A program made the translations under genes and the position numbers. Shown one piece after another: positions 32,826 to 44,526 of a DNA stretch of 64,000 nt (the stretch's first letter is position 1; each line of letters starts with the position of its first letter). Location of the stretch: the NCBI GenBank assembly GCA_014621425.1, contig JAANBB010000072.1, forward strand, positions 62,001-126,000, in the 5' to 3' direction. A model generated the notes under the pieces. The model was not told the origin of the DNA, made no database searches, and worked only from the letters and a program-made list of their open reading frames with translations. This stretch comes from Cylindrodendrum hubeiense (Eukaryota > Ascomycota > Sordariomycetes > Hypocreales > Nectriaceae).

Positions 32826-33957
32826 GGTCGTGGTTCTGATTGTGCATCTGGCCAGGGGAGGGGAGGGAAAGAGACAAGTCAGCTGGGTCAAGCCCTCACA
32901 TCCTTATACTGTACTGTACCACCCAAATAAACTCATTTGAGCTGCAGCGAACTAACGTGAGCTAGGCTTAAGCATATTCGCGCCAACGTGACGATGTTAA
33001 CTTTTTGGAGCCCAAAAGCCAATCAGGAGGGCTAAGTGACATTTCTCGACCAACGACTCCGTTTCTTGTCGGAGGCCACTGACCTCATGCTAAATTACCC
33101 CTCAAATAGGACAAAGGTATTCGGCAAGTTCCGAGCACGGGATGACTGAAATATATTTACTGTCAAGCCTCACGTGTCCTAGCCTAACGCAAGTGAGGAT
33201 GTGGCTGAAGCTGGAAACGAAGGCGCTGAACTTTCGTCGGCAGCTACATAAGTCTCACTCGCATTCCGTCTTGGATGAGGCGCCGATGCTTCCATTCAAT
33301 TGAAACATAGCGTCACATTCAGCTGGATGAAACGGTATCTTCTTTGCTAGATGGCATGATCTTTCGTAGGAGATATCGTGTGGTGAGATTTGTCTTCAAA
33401 TGAAGGTCTCATTGGGGGTCGGTGTAGTAAAAACTTCACCAAGTCCCACGCAGCGCGAGCCTAAATCAGATTATACTTCCATTAATAGATAGATTTATTA
33501 TCCAAGCTGAAAACACCTTTATTAGCTTCTAAACCTTCTATTCCGACTTAAATTGATCACCTAAATGTCAGCACGTTTGCTCCCTAGCATACTCCAGTAA
33601 TCACCTAATTAGGTAGTGTATCCATCTGCAGGACAGCAGCAAAGGTAGCTAGCCAAGTCTAGACAGGTCTGGGCAGGTCTGGGACCCAAGGAGTCTCAGC
33701 AGGATCAATTCAACCACACGTCTACTCGCCCATTCCTTCATGCACATGCATCCCCTGTTGATGTGATAATTGAGGACGCACACATAGCGCTTCTCAGGTT
33801 ATTCAGATGGATAATCTTGAGGGGTGACAGTAGACATCTACTGCAGTACACAATCTGTAATGCTGGTGTAAATTTGATTGATCTTTGGTATTGTACTCTT
33901 GAAATATTTGCAATATGATCAGGCCATAAATACGCTAGTAAATAAACTGAAAATCGT
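32826..33957. other. Intergenic, no supported gene
   Basis: Promoter of the Pro/Gln-rich protein gene, then AT-rich spacer (33470-33620). The gene to the right ends at 33958. Confidence 0.45.
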
Positions 33958-36900
33958 CTAACCAAAAATGTCATATTTCGGCATGAGACTAGATAGCTCA
34001 TTGACAGTAGCTCTATAGTCTTTAACATCCTGCAGATAATGATGCCAGGATGCAAGTTTCGATGCAATCGGATACTGCTCGAGGGCAAGTTCAAGGCAGT
34101 CCCCAATGTTTTGAAGAGGTGAAATGCGAACCGGGAAGTGTACGAATATGGTTTTATTGCACAGTAATTCAAGCTCAGCGAGAACCGAAAGGGCTTGCTC
34201 AAACCTGTTGTAACCGCTGAAAATGAATATGTCGTATAGAAGCCGAGTTTCATGAAGGTATGTGCCTAGGTTAGCATGTACATGTGATATCCAATTGTTG
34301 TTCTGGCCCTGGGTTTCCAGTAGCCATTGCCACCACTGCCACCAAGTTGAAGATATAATTTTTGCACTGCTATGATCCTTCCAAGGCCAGATCAGAGCTT
34401 GGATCCCCCAGAAATTCTCGTCAGTGGAGCTCAAGTGTAGGAAAACATCGATTTGTCGTGTGTAGCCATATCCATATCCTCGGTCAAAATATTTTTGAGG
34501 TAACATGGACGTATGACATGAATACATGCAATCAGTCACTGAGATTCTCGATTGACACAAATGCAATGCGGAAAGCAAAGAAGGCAGGGCTGAAGCGATT
34601 TCAGCCAAGGCCTGGAAGGATTCGAGATGACCTTGTGCTTCCTTAAATTGATCATCCCCCAGAGCATTTATTGTGAAAGACAAATGATTTTCACACGTGT
34701 CCAGCCATTATCCTGCATTGTATGCTTCCTCAAGGTCGTCTAGACGCTGATGAGCATGTGGCTCTATAAACGGGGCTCGTGGGACATTGTCGGGATTGAG
34801 CAGAATTAATTCATAGAGGTCTTCAACCTTGACGAGATCCGGGCCAAAATATCTTGCTAGGGCTTTCATCGTCAGAATGTTCTCCAAATTGTGTTCTATG
34901 GCGGTTTCCCTGTCCAGAAATTATTGATGATGGTGTTGCATCTGATGATCAAGAAGGTAGGGGCATTGATGAAGTGCGAGATGTGCTTGGATTCATGACT
35001 AGCTAGAGGCCGTAAGGACCGTAGTTATAGAGGGATCTAGAGAGACCAGAAAGATCCTGCTGGAACCTGCTTACAGATCAATTAAATCATAATGATGTGA
35101 ATGTCTTTAGAGGTTAAATAAGCCAGAGGGTTGAATAAGCCGGCTGTAAGAGGAAAAAGCAAATACAGCCCAAAAGGTCCCTAGATGACGATGACTATGA
35201 CCTTCAATGACGATAGCTTGATAAGCAGATAAATAACGGAAGGATAGCTACGGCTAGCACTGGAGACTGTGGTAAGGAAGGAAAAGACTGCTGCTAGGAA
35301 GGGCTGCTAGATGTGACAGATGGTGAGGCATCTTGTCCTCGTCTCTCAATGTCGTATTTGGCACACGCGAATACCATGGCTAACAGAAGCTTGCTCGATG
35401 GTGACTCAATGAAGTCAGGTGTATTTTCAGAAGATTCCGGATTCGGTTTGAGTAACTTTTCGATGGCGTCGAGATCGTGTTCAGAAGTGCCCTGCGGGAG
35501 AGCTGGCAACTCCAGTCGTTTCTCCAACAATTCCACATCTTTCCAGTAAATGCGAACTTCGTCAAATTTTCCAAGGGCCTGTGCAGCGACGATCGATGCT
35601 GCTAGAATAAATCCCCGGCATAGGTCGACAGTCTTCGCAACATCCAATGGACCCAATGATTCAATGAGAACCTGACCCTTTGCTGAAAGGGCCAAAATGC
35701 GCTTCCACGTCGTTCTACCCTGAGCCTTTTCACTAAAACAAAACGAAAGTAAAGCCGTTGCATAGAGCATTACATGACTGATCTTATAGTCGATCAAAGG
35801 AAGCTGGTAACGTATTTCCCTAAGCAATTTGAACTGCCTTTCTTTCAAATGAGCCTGAAGACCTGGCTGTAGATGGCTGACATCTATTTTCATTGTGAAA
35901 CCAAGGAAGGGAAGGGGCCAGTCATCAGCTGGAACTCTCCGGAGGCAGGAATTCAATACTGTCAACAGATTGAGAGGGTTGACTCGTGGGTATTTGCTTT
36001 CACTTGCCCATTGACGACAATAACCGTCCATAGACAAGCCGATATGCATGAGCAAAACTCTGTTTGCAAGGGTGACATATTTCGCTAGGTGAGCTCTCCC
36101 AACTATAGTGAACATGGGGTGAACCTCAAGAATAGAATCCTGTTTGTTTTGTCGAATGTATCCACGATCCACGATGAATCTATCAAAGATATCAAACCAA
36201 AATGCTGGTCCACTCTCCCGTCCATGTTGGAATTGTTTCAGGAGGGAATCATTCGCGATGCCCGCGAAAATTCTCCCGATAAACTTCATTGGTACGGTTT
36301 CATGCCAAAACACACTGATGAGACAAAAGAGTATAAAGTGACTCCTTGGGAAAAGTGGTGAGAATATTGCCCGGTCCATGGCCCCGTATTGAAGGCCCCA
36401 CGTCTTCAATTCAGCTCTCGATGAAAATAGGCCGCTATGGAGGCGGTCAAAGAATTTCCGCCATGGTATCCCGCGAGATCTTTGAAGTGGCAGAATTTCT
36501 ATCAATGCCCAAGGAATACCTTGTAATAGGTGAATGATGGACTCGAGCCAGTCAGCGTCCTCGGACTTCCATTCATCAATCGGCTCGCCTGCGGTCTGAA
36601 GAATTTGCTTTGAAAGCTCAAGTGCATCTGGAAGCTCGAGACCGCCAAGATCGTAACTGAATGGCCCAAGATCATGATTGAGGATCAATTCTAGAGGTCG
36701 AGTCGAGCGCCTGCGGTGAGTGAAGATAATATAGAGCTGAGTCGGCCTGCTACGATCTTGAGCCAAAACCAGTAATTTCTTGACCAGTGGGGCGAAGTTT
36801 TCTATCGCATTCATGTCCTCGGACAAGGGAAGCAGGTCTGGCTCAATATCTTCCAATACAATTACCGCATTGATACTGGTCAGAATATCTGTGATGGCTA

Positions 36901-38635
36901 GATCAAGCTCGTCGTTGGTGTACGAGTGCAGAGAGCGAGGTGTAATGGACCACAAGACCGCTGGCTGCTTTATGTTTTGTACTTGTGATAGCAAGTGATA
37001 CAGCATATTTTCTGAAAACTCCTTTCTGGACTTGATGATCGCCTTTCCAAACTCGTAATGCACCACAGCCTGGACAAAGTGGGTTGATCTCCAGATAAAT
37101 GCGGCGTACCTCAGGAGAGCGGTCTTTCCTACCCCGATAAGCCCGGAGAGGTAGAGGATGCGATTTTCCACCATTCGTTTCTCTAGTCGCAAGAGCTCAA
37201 AATTGCGACCGACAAGAGGTTCTTTAGCTAGAGGTGGGTGCAGTTCATCATTGGCATCTGCCATCCCACTTGCAGAGACCACCGAAAGATGTTCTTCAGA
37301 GTTAGGCAAACGGTGAGATTTCTGATGATCAAGACCAGTACCCGATGCAAAGTCGAAGACTTGAAGAGTGTCTCGCAAATCATTGAATCCATGTGAAAAT
37401 ACAGGTGGGGCATGGCCGTCTTCGTATGACACAATAACAAAGCTGTCGTTTAAGGAGCGTTGTGAGCCATACCTCGCCGGTCGCATTGGACTTTCGCGGA
37501 GGGCCTTTCGGCCGGCAGCCGCAGAGGCCGCAAAGGATTCTCCATTGCAAAGTAGCCGCGAATAGAAACATTGCAGAAAGATGGCAACGGCGCTGCTGGC
37601 AATATTGAAAGACATGCCGATGACGCTCCGTAGGCCACAATCTAAAAATTACTTGGCAATATTCGCGTTGTCGCCAGACCAAGCACTTGCAGAATGACAC
37701 GAGTTCAAGACGGCAAAAGGCACTTGATATTTTTTCAAGACGTTGCCAACACTTATACCCGGCGTAGCGATGGTTTCATCAGATCCTGTGCTGGAGAAAT
37801 ACAGCACGCCGTACTTAGACGCGGTTCCTTTGAGAGTACGGACGCTCCCATGCATGTCAAAGTGAACGATGTTGTAATATCCCGATCCATGAGTATTCTT
37901 GGCCTTTTCCAAATGGTCTTTGAATGCTTTGAATGTTCCAGGCCGAACAACTTCAATATTGAGTATGATCCTTTTTCCCAACAGCTTCAGACTGTCACGC
38001 AGTTCGAGGAGGGTATCCGTGGTGATACCAGGGCTGACATCGTTGTAAACAGATGGATCTTTTGTGAGATTTCGGGCAACCACCAAGAGCATGTTGAGTG
38101 TGGTGGTTTTACCGCCATAACTCGAACCGGCAATGATCTCAAATCGAGGAATTGAATCAGCTTGCCTGTGTCCCATGCATCGACGAACGATGACACGCCC
38201 GGCAGGGTGGCTCCAGAGCTCCTCGGATTCAAGCGTTTCCCAGAACAGCTGGTGGATGGCGTCTTTGGGTCCCTCGCCTTCCGTTTCCTCTCGCTGATAT
38301 ACGTCGATGAAGAGAGTCACGGAAGTTGGCCTGTGAACCCCGTCTTTCAGGTGAGAAAGTACAGCTTGTCTTAGAGGGAGTTGGCGAAGTAGTTGGCGAG
38401 GATACTCTTTCAGTAGAGCCTCGGCTTGCGCAGCTCTACCGGCTGAGAATGGAGATACTTGCACGTATTGTTGCAAGTACCACCGGCAAGTAGCCATGTC
38501 TTCCAAAGTGAGGGGATCGGAAATGCGGACATCACGTTGTATGGTCTGTCCATCCTTGACCACATCAGCTCTCCAGCCTCCGTCGGAGGCGGCCTGCGCG
38601 ACGACCTCCAATTTTATCTCAAGGCTCTGTCCCAT
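33958..38635 (-). pseudogene. Broken CHAT-STAND (NLR-like) gene with helical repeat C-terminus
   Basis: Read from 38635 down, one coding sequence in three pieces. Piece 1 (38635-37649) ends in a CHAT caspase-like domain: the histidine motif NIVHFDMHG and the cysteine motif AVLNSCHSASAW are both visible, with VVRPGTFKAFKDHLEKA between. A TAA at 37649-37651 interrupts it; the same frame continues FLDCGLRSVIGMSFNIA, the normal next part of CHAT. Piece 2 (37648 to about 35319) adds a STAND-type ATPase with Walker A GLIGVGKTAL and Walker B-like AVIVLEDIE, then helical sequence. A solo LTR (34934-35318) cuts in here. Piece 3 (about 34915-33958) holds TPR-like helices (NILTMKALARYFGPDLV, HLESFQALAEIASALPSLL) and has a second TAA at 34708-34710. 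Frames on the two sides of the LTR do not join directly, so an intron or a further indel lay there. The original protein would have exceeded 1,400 residues. Proteins of this build are thought to act as inducible proteases in self/non-self responses. Confidence 0.82.
34934..35318. mobile_element. Solo LTR (copy 2) with 5-base target duplication
   Basis: 385 bases beginning TGTTGCATCT and ending AGATGTGACA. The five bases before (34929-34933) and after (35319-35323) are both GATGG, a perfect target duplication as left by integrase. There is no internal region, so it is a solo LTR formed by recombination. It sits inside the CHAT-STAND gene. It shares most of its length with 24743-25095; differences include small indels and transitions. 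Confidence 0.88.
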
Positions 38636-39219
38636 TGCTGGATTGCGTGTTGGCCCTCTGTGAATGAGTGATTTTTTACAGGTGAACAATGTCCAGAGCG
38701 CATCCTAATTGTTTTGGTGCCGCTTATCCTTAACAAGGGTCATCACCAACAACCAACAACCAACAACCAACAACCAACAACCAACAACCAACACTCGCTA
38801 GGCATGTGGCAGCCTTGGCTCACTCGTAGCACTTCCTGACCCGGCCACCCACATTCCGGTCAGCCCAGAGTCGGCCTTGGCGGACAAGTGGGCCTAGGCG
38901 CTGGGGCGGGCCACGTATCTGTATTGTGGAATCCGCTGATTGTAATCGGGGGGGCAGAGCTAATCCTTGAGCCATGTAAATATGGCTGTGCTTTCGAGAA
39001 CGATAGGACAAAATACTAACTATAGGGTAGTAGCGTGTTTAGTGAAGAGACGGGCTAACTTGCTTTAGAAGGGGACCGCTTATTAGCGGCTGGTTTGCTG
39101 CTGGCTTCCCCACCTCCTCCATATCTCCCTCCTCTAATCTGCATTTTGTACTTCGTACTCTGGCCATTGTTAATCCTGGTACTTTGGACCATGCCCACAC
39201 TTGAATCAATTCCGTCGCC
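38636..39219. other. Divergent promoter with heptamer repeat
   Basis: 584 bases between the CHAT-STAND relic (-) and a Zn2Cys6 gene (+). It carries the CCAACAA array at 38746-38793. No gene was seen. Confidence 0.5.
38746..38793. repeat. Tandem heptamer CCAACAA, six full copies
   Basis: Six perfect 7-base copies plus a partial one, about 110 bases before the start of the CHAT-STAND relic. It reads as TTGTTGG on the strand of that gene. Confidence 0.95.
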
Positions 39220-40861
39220 ATGCCGCAAAACGTGAATCGAGGCCGCATCGGCTGCTGGACTTGCAGGATCCGCCACCGGAAGTGCGACGAGCTGCTTCCA
39301 GTCTGCAAGGAGTGCAGCAGTCGCCAGATTCCGTGTTACGGGTACGACGCCAAGCCCCCTGCGTGGATGAATGACGCGCAAAGGCTCAACTCGGAGCTGC
39401 AGAACATCAAACACACCGTCAAGGAGAACTTTCGGCGCACCAGACGACGACAAAATCGACCGTCTCCATCCCCTAGCCCTCCCCTGTCACGTGTCAGTGA
39501 GACAAGATTACCACAGCCATCATCAGCGGGGACAGAACCAGGAGTGCAACGAGTGGAGCCGAGTCTTGCGCCATCCGCGAACACGAGCTTTAGAGAAGCC
39601 CAACACATTGTCCATTACCTAGACTACATTTTCCCCCTCCAATATCCTTACTATGTGGATGACCCTGATCTTGGCGGTCGAGGCTGGCTGTTCTGGCTTC
39701 TCACCAAGAGCCCTCCATTCCGCAATGCAGCCCTCACGCTGTCCGCTTTACACCAGCACATTGTCTCGCATTATCGAGCCGAAAACCAAGAGTCGGAGCT
39801 CATTCAGTATCACACGAAAGCCTTGCAAGAACTCCGTCAGGTTTTGTCCCGACGTCAAGTTGAGGGATTTGCAAGCAACCGGGAGGAATGGGTAGAATTC
39901 ATGGCCGGAGGCCTAGCTTTGATCAGCTTTCAGGTAGATTGGACTCCTTTATACAATGGCTCACGTCTAACTGGCAGATAGGTATTTCAGGGAGGAACGA
40001 GCAACTGGGAGCCGCACGTTAGCGCCCTGGGCTCGATTCTAGCCGATCCAGCACCATCCGAGCTCCAACTTCAACCCGCAAAACTCAAAGGAGTAGACTC
40101 CGAGCTAGTCGGTGGAATAGCGATTGCCCAGAGATTCCAAGTCGCAAATTTGCTTTGGTTTGACATTATAGCCTGCACATCGACAGGCTCTGCGCCCCAG
40201 ACACCCTATCGTCAATGGCTCAATGTTCCGGAAGTAGACATGTCCCGGGTAATGGGGTGCCAGAATTGGATGATGGCGATAATCGGCGATATTGCAACCC
40301 TCGGCGCTGAGTGGACTTCCTACCAAATTGAAGTACTGCATTCCAGTATCAAGGCTTTCGAGGAAAGCATTTTCCACGGCCTCGAGGTCCTAGATTTGGA
40401 ACCAGAGGTTAGTTCTAGGGCATAACTAGCTTTCATCCCCACGCAACGAACTCACCATCTTTTAGACAATACCGACGAGAAAGTCTCGTATAGTCACCCG
40501 AATCTTTGCAGCCACTGCTCTTGTACAGCTACATACTATAGCCAGGGAGGCAGAAATAATCACAACAGACCCAGACGAGGCAGTAGCGACAGTCATCAAT
40601 GCCATTGAGGAAGCACCACCGGATATCTCCTTGCGGGGTTTGACCTGGTCGATCTCTGTGGCTGGGTGTCTGGCGAGACCAAATCAACAACCCTTTTTTG
40701 AGAATATCCTTGAGGGGATTCTGAAGAAATCCGACTCAGCTTTTAGCAATTGCGAGACTGTGCTGCATATCATACAACACTGCTGGGAACGGCAAAGCAA
40801 TTCATGTTGGACCCCTAGAAGTGCAATGGTGGACATGGGTATATGTGCTCTCTTGGTTTAA
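39220..40861 (+). CDS. Zn2Cys6 transcription factor
   Basis: Exons 39220-39933, 39982-40407 and 40466-40861 join in phase 0 to 511 residues. The zinc cluster GCWTCRIRHRKCDELLPVC followed by KECSSRQIPCYGY is at residues 11-43. A basic, Pro/Ser-rich linker follows (RRTRRRQNRPSPSPSPPLS). The regulator domain starts near residue 125 (REAQHIVHYLDYIFPLQYPYY) and includes the spliced FQVFQGGTSNWEPH, typical of the Fungal_trans_2/DUF3468 group, and ends DMGICALLV. The first intron acceptor was chosen at ATAG (39981) because it restores that motif. It converges with the amidase gene, and no metabolic partner is adjacent on the same promoter apart from the broken CHAT-STAND gene. Confidence 0.88.
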
Positions 40862-41266
40862 TCTCAATAATGGTATTTTTCGAGTATTGCTATTTGCACA
40901 ATTGCAGGTTGCTATTCGCACACATCCGTATACAGCTGTTTCAGGAAGTATCAGCAATGCGCCTAATATGACATTTCACCCGGAGAAACTCAGTGCGTCT
41001 AATTATGAGTATTTGTTTATCCATATACTGCCTTTTATTTTAGTTATTTATTAGGCCCTATCGTAAAGGTTTGCTTTAGGTCAAGGGTGTAAGTGGAAAT
41101 AATTTGGGAAGGACTTAAGGACTAAGCCATATATTTGTGTGCGAGAAGCAATACTCAAGTGAATGGCTGGATATAAACTACATTTGAATCAAATACCATT
41201 TCGCTATTTATCTTGGTCTCAGTTAAATCAAGTATGCTACCTCTACTCCCAATGACACACCTCGAT
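40862..41266. other. Convergent intergenic region
   Basis: Shared 3' flank of the regulator (+) and the amidase (-); AT-rich; no gene seen. Confidence 0.5.
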
Positions 41267-43324
41267 CTAGTCAATCATCAACAGCCTAGCTGCGGACCTT
41301 CCGTTGGAGGCCTTTGCTACAATAACCACCATGAACTGGTCCTTTGGCACTGGGGCCAATGTGGGGAACTTTTCCACCCTCTTGCGTCTCTGCAAGCGAC
41401 CCTGGAAGGACCATCTGCCATCCTTTACTGTAATCCCTTCATGTTGATCTCCATTCACATAAGCCGTGACGCCAGTTAATTCAATTGCTGAGTCAGTCAC
41501 TCCCACGCTGCCGGATGCCGACACAATACGGATCTCCTCCTCGGCGGTTTGTTCTCTTTCGGAGCTGCTTGTTTCAATTTCGATCAATGGGGCGGCTTCT
41601 CTTGAAGATACTTGATGAGGGGCGGCGATATTGATTTCGTCAGAGGGGATGGCTGGAGTAAGCGGCGGTGCCATCCGTTTCTTGGAGCCAGCCTCATAGG
41701 CAAAGGCCAATCTGAGCAATTTATCATCTTCCCAGGCCTTGGAGCAGAAATTGATTCCGACAGGGATTTTCTTGTCCTTCATGGTACCCATGGGCACAGT
41801 GATGCATGGAACTCCAAGATGCTTGAGCGCCCGGCCGCCATTGGAATACTTAATTCCCTCTTGAAGAGCGTGGAGCATCGACTCTCGGTTCTCGTCGGCA
41901 TCTGCGTACGGCACATCTCCATTCGTGGGAAACGCTACCAAATCAAAGCCATTCTCGTCCATCCAATCCTCGTAGAGCTTCTTACGCATGTCTTCGAGTG
42001 CGTGAGCCGCCTGCTCGCATCCGGGTAGTGCGTCGGTGTTGTTTTTGCGGTGCCGCACAGCATCAAACATGTCTGAATACCGAACCTGGTTCTGGACCTC
42101 GGTGTGCTGAGACGGATCGTCCATTGGAGCGACTAGAGGGTGAATCTGATCAATATCGGCGGCAAGCAGGGTATGAATTTGTTCGTCACCATTAGCCACT
42201 AGGAAGTCATCCCAGGCCAAGGCAATCATCTCACAGCGTTCCACGCTGACCCACTCGCTGGATATTCCGGGAACATTGGAGCTCTGCCCGGGGAAGTCCT
42301 TCTTCGTATATTGCTCCATGAGGGGGAAATCCGTTTCGACGACAGTTGCTCCGAGGGATTCCAAGTCGGCTCGGGCTTGGTTCCATAGCTCCAGCACAGA
42401 GTCTGAGCAAATGGTAGCCGGTTCTGTTCCTGGAACTCCAAGATAACACTTAGGGACTGCGATGCGCTTTCCTTGGAGAGAGGTGTGATCTTCAAGGCTG
42501 TGATAGTCGACAGGGCGCACCTCGGAACATTTAGGGATCGGAACGAATGTCTGATTGCGCCAGAAGTCTAGTCCTGGCACGGCATTGATGTCGTCGGCGA
42601 CGATGACATTAAGAACCTCAAATAGGTCTCTCATCGACCGCGTATGCGGAACGATAACATCGCACATTGGGTAGAGTGGCCATTGACCTCGTCCAGGAAT
42701 AACACCTCGCGAGGGCGAGTACCCAATCAGAGCATTGTTGGACGCAGGGGATCTACCGGAGGTGACCGTCTCACCACCGAAGCCAAACGCAGCAAAACTG
42801 GCCGTAGTTGATGTCCCACTTCCGTTGGAGGATCCTGATGCATAGGCAGTGGTCCCGTAAATAGGGTTGTATGGGCTCTCGGCTCTGCCATAGAGCCCTC
42901 TCTGAGGGCCACCATCTGCCATCGGAGGCATGTTTGTTTTTCCGAGGAGGATCGCCCCTGAACTTCGGAGGGATTCGATAATGGCGGCATCTGATGAAGC
43001 CACGAGGTTGGCAAAGGCTGGTGAGCCAGCGGCAACTGTGAGGCCCTTGGCTTTGAAGCTATCCTTGACGGTGAAGGGGATTCCCTCGAGGGCTCGTGGT
43101 GGACGACCTGAGGCTCGATAGTCGTCGGATGCTTGTGCTTCTTGAAATGCGTTCGGGTTAAGAACACAAACCGAGTTGAGGGACGGCCCACGGCAATCGT
43201 ACTTTCCGATGCGGTGTAAGTAGAGCGAGAGCAGTTCAACGCTGGTCAGTGCCTGTGTGTCAAGAGCCTGTTTCAGATCACTGATGGTGGCTTCGACCAG
43301 ACTGAGTGTTTTTGAGGATGTCAT
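41267..43324 (-). CDS. Amidase-signature enzyme with C-terminal extension
   Basis: Intronless, 685 residues. The amidase-signature triad is in place: Lys in IPFTVKDSFKAKG, the cis-Ser region ASGSSNGSGTS and the nucleophile Ser region ETVTSGRSPASNNALIGYS. GKTNMPPMADGGPQRG and VGINFCSKAW near the end of the core are also family features. The core ends about residue 555 (AFAYEAGSKKR). A Ser/Glu-rich linker and a beta-rich module of about 90 residues (VSASGSVGVTDSAIELTG ... DQFMVVIVAKASNGRSA) follow; many amidases end at the core. It hydrolyses a carboxamide of unknown identity. No signal peptide. Confidence 0.9.
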   Translation of the reverse strand: MTSSKTLSLVEATISDLKQALDTQALTSVELLSLYLHRIGKYDCRGPSLNSVCVLNPNAFQEAQASDDYRASGRPPRALEGIPFTVKDSFKAKGLTVAAGSPAFANLVASSDAAIIESLRSSGAILLGKTNMPPMADGGPQRGLYGRAESPYNPIYGTTAYASGSSNGSGTSTTASFAAFGFGGETVTSGRSPASNNALIGYSPSRGVIPGRGQWPLYPMCDVIVPHTRSMRDLFEVLNVIVADDINAVPGLDFWRNQTFVPIPKCSEVRPVDYHSLEDHTSLQGKRIAVPKCYLGVPGTEPATICSDSVLELWNQARADLESLGATVVETDFPLMEQYTKKDFPGQSSNVPGISSEWVSVERCEMIALAWDDFLVANGDEQIHTLLAADIDQIHPLVAPMDDPSQHTEVQNQVRYSDMFDAVRHRKNNTDALPGCEQAAHALEDMRKKLYEDWMDENGFDLVAFPTNGDVPYADADENRESMLHALQEGIKYSNGGRALKHLGVPCITVPMGTMKDKKIPVGINFCSKAWEDDKLLRLAFAYEAGSKKRMAPPLTPAIPSDEINIAAPHQVSSREAAPLIEIETSSSEREQTAEEEIRIVSASGSVGVTDSAIELTGVTAYVNGDQHEGITVKDGRWSFQGRLQRRKRVEKFPTLAPVPKDQFMVVIVAKASNGRSAARLLMID

Positions 43325-44526
43325 GTTGTTGCTTGCTGGGCGGTGTGCTAGCCCGAGATGAATAAAATACCGGAATGACGGATTGTAGAGAGGAGCTTGT
43401 GGTTGGGAAATGAACTGGAAGCTGGTGTTGGGATGGAGAGCGTCTTTATATCTAGGCTCAACACCATATCATCCAATAAGATAAAGGGGATGTTAGAAAG
43501 AGACTTCATTGCACTGTGCATTCGTCAACCCGGACCAGCAACAACCCTCGCGAGCTTCCGATTTTGAAGCCATCGCCATGTGAGCTGGGAGGGAAGGTCG
43601 AACCGCTGCCTGGGAGGGAAGGTGGAGCCGAATTTCCATCGCTTAAACCCCAGGCTAACAGACATCGCGTCTGAACCTGGCGAATAACAGCGTGTCTCGT
43701 GATAAAGAACATCCCGAAGCGGCCATTTAACAGATTCAGGACTCCTGAATAGGCCTTCTAGAACAAGAGCACGCGGCAATGGCGCCAGTTCTTGCTGACT
43801 CAGTACCCGAGTTTGTTCTCGACAGAATTCCCTGTTCCTCGCGTATCAGCATGAGCCACTAACCCTTTCAGCGACTGAGGCCGCTGAGCACGGATACTTA
43901 TCGCAAGGGGATGAGATTACAACCCGCTTAGAACCGGGCCGGTCAGGACCCCCTTGATATCTGTAAAGACAGCATAGTGACATAGACCAAACGGCGCACC
44001 GGACAATACTAACCCCGCCTGGTGGACTTGGGGAAAGTCCGTGTTTTGGGACAACAGCCAAGCAAACAATTAGCAATCCGAATTTGAAATGTGTGTGATC
44101 ATATCCCAAGTGTGGGAATCATCAAAGAATCAGAGCAAAATATAAGAATTGAAACCTGTGCTGGCAACGGGCGGAAACCCCCTGAAGCAGCGAATCAAAG
44201 TCTAAACTATTCAGCAAAAGTCTGGCGAGCAAAAAGATTTATACTCTCTAAAGAAAGAGAAACCCGACTTGCCTTATATATTCCTACTAGCTTGTGTAGG
44301 CCGCTTGTCAATCGTTGCATACCTGTTGAATCACCAATAGTACAACGGTACCGAAAGCATAGAATGCTGCACAAGGAAATCGGAGGGAAGACGAAGAGTA
44401 GTCATCAAGACTGACAGTATAAATTTTGATATATCCAGTCTGTAATGCATCATAAAACATTCCTTAACACACATGCTGTAAACGCCGATTGCTCTTTTAC
44501 CCCATCACACACCCGTAATATCGTAT
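43325..44526. other. Intergenic, no supported gene
   Basis: Amidase promoter and the 3' flank of the transporter gene. Open frames below 110 codons have no family features. Confidence 0.5.
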
